Below, piece after piece: positions 58,441-64,000 of a stretch of 64,000 nt of DNA. The position numbers were made by a program, and so were the translations under genes. Position 1 is the stretch's first letter. Each line of letters starts with the position of its first letter. The stretch comes from Sepiola atlantica (taxonomy: Eukaryota; Mollusca; Cephalopoda; Sepiida; Sepiolidae), in contig OY744531.1 of the NCBI GenBank assembly GCA_963556195.1, forward strand, positions 52,534,700 to 52,598,699, given 5' to 3'. The notes beneath the pieces are model-generated. The model searched no databases. It was not told where the DNA came from and saw only the letters and a program-made list of their open reading frames with translations.

Positions 58441-58441
58441 C
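58373..58441. repeat. (TA)n(TG)n microsatellite
   Basis: (TA)n to about 58420 then (TG)n. Confidence 0.95.
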
Positions 58442-58509
58442 TATATTGGTATGCGCATGCATATATCAACTAAATATGTTTTTAATATATAATTTTTTTA
58501 TAGAAATGT

Positions 58510-59060
58510 GTTCCGCTTACAAAGGCCGAAAGCCACTTGAGGATAGATAGTGAGATTTTCAGTGTAATGATGGGACAGTACTATGAAACGATTCAGAATT
58601 ATGATTATTCACAGGACGACATGACGGATATTTGTTGACATTGGCCTTGAAAACTACTATGTTGTACTATGTAGAAAACGATTCCAGCGATAACGTGTTC
58701 CACATGTGAGACGCTCTCGGAAACAAACTTTAATCATAGAATATCCGTCAGATTATAGTTATACATAGGGGGTGGGATGTCTTAAGGGAGGAAGCACCCG
58801 GGCTGGAAGCTCAGTCGAGCACCTACCATTGAAATACTGATAGAGTAGGGAAAGTCGAGCAACGTCTCTTCTTTAAGCTGCAAGGAAGAGAAGAGATAAT
58901 CTCTTTCTATGTTTCGAAGTCAATTTTGTACTCTCTCAAGACAAAAGAGTGTGTAGAGGCAGTACGCCATCTTGGACCGAATCTGACTCTTATACCGGTA
59001 GAAAGTTGCATCAGAAGTCAACGAATTTGATGTAAGTCGTTTATTTCAGGTCTGGGTAGC
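58510..59060 (-). mobile_element. Family 2 LINE copy f, 3' half
   Basis: On the - strand it begins near 59060 with a ...VDF block and reads through AGAGTCAGATTCGGTCCAAG (the KSQIRPK site), LERVQN-type text, GAAGAGACGTTGCTCGAC and CTCTATCAGTATTTCAATGG. The CTGTGGAA block is near 58715, and the 3' end is CTCAAGTGGCTTTCGGCC near 58535. About 250 bases between 58740 and 58800 are poorly matched. All frames are broken. Confidence 0.7.
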
Positions 59061-60694
59061 TACATATTTATCATTAAAATAAAGAGTAGTATATTTTCTA
59101 TTTCTTATAAGAAATACATTCGGTTTGTTTAGTGTACAGTGTGCCAATTAGTCAAGGGGTATTTAATGTCGAAGCAAAAAATAAATATATATACTTATCT
59201 ACATACAGATGGCTTCGCTGTGTGATAGCTCTCCAATGTGGTAATACAGGCAAGTGCTTCAAGCTGCAATCGAAACTCGATCGTCATTTAGATAATTGCA
59301 AACACTAGCACCTACGCGGTCAACACAAGCCACGATGAAGGGGATTCTTAATGTTTATATAAACAACATCAGCGACCGAATGTGCTCTATTAATTTTCAA
59401 AGAGCATTAGAGTTATCAGTAAGTTTAGGCGACGATTTCACTTACCACAATGCTCAACCCACAAAGAAATGTTTCGCTGTATCATAGCTCTTCGGTGTGT
59501 CTAGACAGGCTATTATCTCTCAGCTGAGATAGAAACTAAACCCTTTATTCGACAGTCTGAATTACTGCCCGGTCCGCCATCAGGACAAGATAGAAAACGA
59601 TTTTCTGTACATCATTAGTTCAATATAACTTGCGTTTTTAATTAAAAGTTCGGAGGAGGTAAGGGTTTTAGTGTGAGATTGAACGGAACAAAACAAATTT
59701 AGCTAATTGATGCAAACCTTTAATTTCTTGCCTATTGTTCTAAGCATTTTGTTTCGACAATAAAGCGACGTTCTTAAACCGATTATGTCGCTGCGCATTT
59801 TCTATTGTATCAGTTTGTAATTCCATTAATCAAGATAGAAAAGTGTTGAGTATGCACAAATGCGACATAAAAACAAAAATGGCGGCGAAACATTAAAAAA
59901 AGACCACAAAAGAAAAAGAAAAACATTTTGCACGACAATCCACGGTTTCGTTTCGGTGTTACTATGTCGTATTCTAGGTCTGCATTTTCATCGAGCAAGA
60001 ACGATTCTGAACAACTAATAGTTTAAGTTGAGTTATGGACGAGGTTAACTACTTTACCATACTCTTTCTTCTTGTGCGAGAAGACTGTTTCAAAGAGGAT
60101 AGAAGCACCAATAAATGAAGAATTGTCAAGTGAAAAAGAACGGTGAATGCGTGGATTACCATCGTAAGAGTCTAACGAAACAAAAAAAGTACGAGCAATG
60201 AAAGACGCGCAGTTACACGGCGATTACGCCCATTAAAGCTACTTACGTAATCAGCGCATAACCCCAAAAGAAAGAGGGGGGATTCCGTTTGAAAAAAACG
60301 GTTTGAAAGCGATCTAATCAGGCACAATTGGTTGTCTACCAAGCGGAAATGATTGAACGCTATGAAAGTAACCAAGGCGGCAGGGGAGAGGTTTGAAGAG
60401 CGGCCATGGCGATGCAGTCCTAACGAAATTTCGCCAGTAACGCGAAATCTTTTACAGAGTGAAGCGGTCATGAGGACAACGAAAACTAAAGAGAGCGTGA
60501 CTAATTAAGTCAGGCTCAGGCAAGGTTTTCATGCGCACTTTTCTTAATACAAGTCATTTATATAGCTCGTTGCTTTCTGTCGTTCAGAATCCTGTTTTAT
60601 TTGTTACAAGTATTTAAAATTCAATCATAAGCTGTTTCTTCTTTCTCTTCATCTGTGTGTTACTATCCTTACACCCCCTCTCTCTGTCTCCATA
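59061..60694. other. Unassigned 1.6-kb stretch, partly CpG-dense
   Basis: No recognised gene. A weak direct repeat pairs 59213-59290 with 59470-59545 (GCTTCGCTGTGTGATAGCTC versus GTTTCGCTGTATCATAGCTC). Between 60121 and 60480 I count about 25 CpG in 360 bases; a 99-codon - strand frame (60172-60471) lies there without any known domain. Confidence 0.3.
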
Positions 60695-61090
60695 GAGTTC
60701 TATCTATCTATCTATCTAGCTAGCTAGCTAGCTATCTAGCTATCTATCTATATTATATATATATCTATCTATCTATATATATATATATATATATATGTCT
60801 GTTTTATCTATCTATCTATCTATACCTATCAATCTTCCTCTCTTTCTCTCTATCTGTCCCCTATCTATCTATCTCTTTTTCTTCTCTATCCATCTATACT
60901 TACTTATCAATGTATCTATCTTTTTTTCTCTCGAGCTATAGCTACCAATCAATCTATCCGCCTCTCTTTCTCTTTATCTATTTACACTTATGTATCTATC
61001 TATCTATTTATCTATTTATACCTATCTATTTATCTATATATTTATCTATATATCTATCTATCTATCTATTTATCTCTACCTACCTATAAA
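60695..61090. repeat. (TATC)n-type tetranucleotide tract
   Basis: Interrupted CTAT/TATC repeats with TAGC variants near 60716-60740, a (TA)n core near 60775 and CTCT spacers. On the - strand this is a GATA/GATAGA-type repeat. Confidence 0.9.
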
Positions 61091-61970
61091 TTTCACTGAC
61101 TCTCCCCCACGCTATATATTGATAGGGTGTGAAAGTTATTAAAGTACAGGTGTTACTTTTACTAAAGCAGATATTTTATTTGACATTAAATGTTCTATAT
61201 TTCAGAATTATCAATGGAAACCCTTATAATTACACAACCAAATTAAGAGGCACAGAGGTGTTCCTATAAAGAGAGAATATAGCAATTTAGAAAGGTAACC
61301 ATTTTCAAAAATCGCTTGATCTTTCGTTTACAAAGTTCGCAAAGTGTTCACGGCTAAATATGGAGAATTATCACTATCTTTAAAGCGTAGCGACATTCTA
61401 GACACACTGATTAAATTAAAACATCTGAATTCATTCGGAAAGTACAGCAGACTGTTGGTGGTGATTTAAAATGTTCCATGAGGTCGATTACAAATGAAAA
61501 CCGTGCGCCAGAAGGAACAATAAAATATGTTGTCCACAAAGACATCAGATACTCCTTTTATGTGACGTGTAACGGTCAGAAAAAAGGAAAAGTACTTAAT
61601 CAAAGCTCAGGACCCCTAACATAAGGCTTTCTAGCACCTCAGGTTTCAATCGTTTGCGCTACTATGTATAGTACGTAGTTTTGGAAAAAGGCTAATGAGT
61701 ACGCTCATAACACTGAATCATTTCAAAACGTTTCCATAAATTAATGTCTAATATTAACAAACTCACTCTAATTCGAGAATGTAGGTTAGTTATACATCAC
61801 ATAAAAGCTATTATCGATGCTAGAAGAGAATTAAAAATACAATTACAAAACATTATATTGATTCTCATACACAGAAAAGGGTTACACCAAAAAAAGACAT
61901 TATTATCTATCTCTAAGAGTCATTTTATGAATTTATAAATCTTTACTCAAATATGTTACGTACCGTGTGT
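61091..61970. other. Unassigned stretch
   Basis: No recognised gene or repeat. Confidence 0.3.
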
Positions 61971-61972
61971 GT

Positions 61973-62004
<32 letters not shown>
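61971..62004. repeat. (TA)n microsatellite
   Basis: About 17 TA units. Confidence 0.95.
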
Positions 62005-62010
<6 letters not shown>

Positions 62011-62239
62011 ATCAATAAATGTGGTACTATTTCATGTTAAAATTACATAAAAATCTGAGCACCCTGCAAACAAATTTGTCGTGTACGGCAAATTTATCTG
62101 CCAGTTTCAGCTTGAAACTCGAAAACTTATCAGGCATTTAGAAGCAATCAAGGAAATGTATGTAGACGCAAAGTATATGTAATATTTAAAAAAATAGCTT
62201 CAAGAGAAACCTGTAGAAATAATAGACTACTGAGAATTA

Positions 62240-62955
62240 AGGTGAACGTTTAGGGGGCATTCTAAATTGAGATCTATACAGCGAGATGCTTGTTTACATT
62301 AGTTTTAAATTTACGCACAGTTCACGAAACCGGGAGCAGAGAAGAAGTTTCAAAGTCCGGTAAATCGAGGAAAGAAGCTATCGGCATCTAGGAACCTCCA
62401 CAGTTAGTGGATGGGATTTAGTTGATTTCGGGTTGGTCGAGTGCATTTGCGTCGAGAGGGCACCAGATCAGAAGGTTTATCGAAACACATTCAATTGAAG
62501 TATTTGAAAAGCAAGCACAAGGATGTAACATTACAGCGATGGGGCAGAGACTGGAGATTGCTTTATTGTAAGGGACGTATCAGATTAGAAACTCTTTGTA
62601 AAATTCTTCTTGTGTTCCGGCAAATTGTTTCACTTAATAATCTGTGTATTTGTAAAACAAAAACAACAACTCTTTTTTGGACCTTGTCGAAGAGGGAGAG
62701 ACGAGTGGATGCCGCTTAAGCCCAGATGTTATAACAATACTACATGTATAGGGGATTAGGTACTTTTGTAAAGATATAGGATAGTGCCATGTTTGAGATG
62801 TTTGCAGAGAGAGCCCAACTTTTTTGCAGCAGACTTAGCAAGGTCTTGTTTGTATTTGTACCAATTCATGTTACCTCTGAATGCTAGGCCTACGAGTTTG
62901 AATGTAGTATTCTCGGGTAGGGTATTATTTGTCATGGCGATCGGATCTTGAGTAA
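62240..62955 (-). mobile_element. Family 1 LINE copy F, 3' part with an insertion
   Basis: On the - strand it matches the C-terminal domain and 3' UTR of copy D: a block equivalent to ANNTLPENTTFKLVGLAF near 62930, the LLDKV block near 62690, and GAGATCTATACAGCGAGATG near 62270 in + orientation (compare GGGAGCTGTACAGCGAGATG in copy D). About 75 extra bases at roughly 62590-62665 have no counterpart. Frames are broken. Confidence 0.8.
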
Positions 62956-63649
62956 GCCATTAGTCGGCGCCTGCTGACACCATTCACAAAGAACGTGATG
63001 CCCAGTTTACTTTTTCCCTGTCAGCCTATACCTTTCAGGCGAATTTCTTGACATATTACATACATCGTTTGATAGTTTTTTTTACCTTAAAGTCGTATTT
63101 TTTAGCTCCTTACATCGTGGCTTCCTGCCTGGTATGAAGCGATTTCCATAAAATAATAGTGATACATTATAACAAAGCTGGCTGCCAATTAAACGGCTAT
63201 GCTGTTCATTTAAGAATGGCATCTTTTAACCTACACAACATGCTTTGTTTGAGTGTGTCACCATCTAACGTAGTATTTCAAATGTCATGCACATCTTCGG
63301 GCGTAAAAAAAATTGTCGGCAATGCACAATGGCAATTAAGTTTGGCTAGATCCAGCCATGCTGACAAGATGACAGACACCGCTAAGCACAAAGGGTTGGC
63401 TCTAGTTCCTTTGCAAGCCGATGGCCGACTAACGACTAGTAACGACATCCTACGCAACAGTACGTCGTTTGTTCTTATCTGCGCTGACCACACACAGGTC
63501 AGGGATGACATGTCGAATAACGGTTCAAAGAATAAGGTTTGTGTAGGCAATCGATAAAATCGACACAAGATTTGGTTTTACTATTCGTTACCCACTTAGC
63601 AAGGTCAAAAGTCAGTCATGAATAAAGAATAATGAACGAAATTATTGCC
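62956..63649. other. Unassigned stretch with a 132-codon open frame
   Basis: The + strand frame 63159-63557 gives a Ser/Asn-rich protein without a known domain, and the - strand is also open at 63278-63568. Overlap on both strands in one place suggests stop-poor DNA rather than a gene. Confidence 0.25.
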
Positions 63650-64000
63650 CGCTAGAAGATGAAAAACACTATAAGAACATTACCATTGATCAATGGTATC
63701 AACTGTGTTTGATTATTTACGAGGCGATTTATGTCAAAAAGGGTTGAACTTGGATTTGAAGACGACCAAGTCACAATCAGCAGGGAAGTAGTCTTACAGT
63801 AACGTGTTCCACAGCTGCAAAACCGCACAAATAAGCTGTGTCCAGTTAAATTCACCTGACTCTCGGCACATCAAGGGAAAAAGGAAATACTTTTTTCATT
63901 GTGGTAGACAGTCGAGTTTTAGCTGTGAATGTCTTACAAAGAAGCACCAACGATTGGAAGTCAGTCGAGCAATTTCATTCGAAATAACGATGTGAGAAAT
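63650..64000 (-). mobile_element. Family 2 LINE copy g, running off the window
   Basis: On the - strand: GCTCGACTGACTTCCAATCG, ACCACAATGAAAAAAGTATT, CTGTGGAACACGTTACTGTA and GTCGTCTTCAAATCCAAG, in family 2 order. The part upstream lies beyond 64000, so its true length is unknown. Confidence 0.75.

Overview
This window looks like non-genic (intergenic or intronic) DNA of a large, repeat-rich animal genome, most likely a coleoid cephalopod and probably an octopod. The reasons are AT-rich composition, more than twenty long (TA)n/(CA)n/(GA)n microsatellites, polypyrimidine deserts, and many dead copies of APE-type non-LTR retrotransposons. The octopod call rests on my recollection of how these retrotransposon proteins read, so it is inference. 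I found no host protein gene I can support, no true tRNA or rRNA gene, no CRISPR array and nothing bacterial.

Retrotransposons are the only recognisable coding matter. Family 1 (CR1/jockey-like) has six copies: 236-2212, 15940-16385 and 16784-18245 on +, and 42716-45640, 50585-51400 and 62240-62955 on -. The 42716-45640 copy is nearly complete, with an N-terminus, an endonuclease and a reverse transcriptase that keeps FADD, but it is broken by frameshifts. Family 2 is a second, more decayed CR1-like lineage seen only as 3' ends: 2268-2930, 12222-12695, 31265-31660(-), 47318-47870, 49110-50100, 51730-52028, 58510-59060(-) and 63650-64000(-). One RTE-type fragment lies at 32030-32770(-).

The rest is repeats. 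Left part (1-15 kb): a degenerate ~27-bp array split by two LINE insertions, T-rich tracts, a three-unit ~165-bp module, a ~44-bp array, a CpG-dense kilobase, and several fold-back elements. Middle (15-41 kb): family 1 copies, U2 snRNA-like fragments, two copies of an unnamed ~480-bp dispersed repeat, a 2.2-kb inverted repeat, a purine-rich tract and a SINE-like inverted pair. Right part (41-64 kb): an AATAATAGTAAG-type array, the near-complete LINE, two long high-identity inverted repeats (47.9-48.6 and 54.4-54.7 kb), a 20-unit 70-bp satellite whose units each carry a hairpin and a four-G-tract motif, and a GATA-type tetranucleotide tract.

The main pattern the ordinary annotation does not explain is the density of fold-back sequences, many beside (TA)n. 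If transcribed they would give double-stranded RNA, which would be notable in a lineage known for heavy ADAR editing. That functional link is inference. All ends below were read by eye; ends of degenerate repeats may be off by 10-30 bases.
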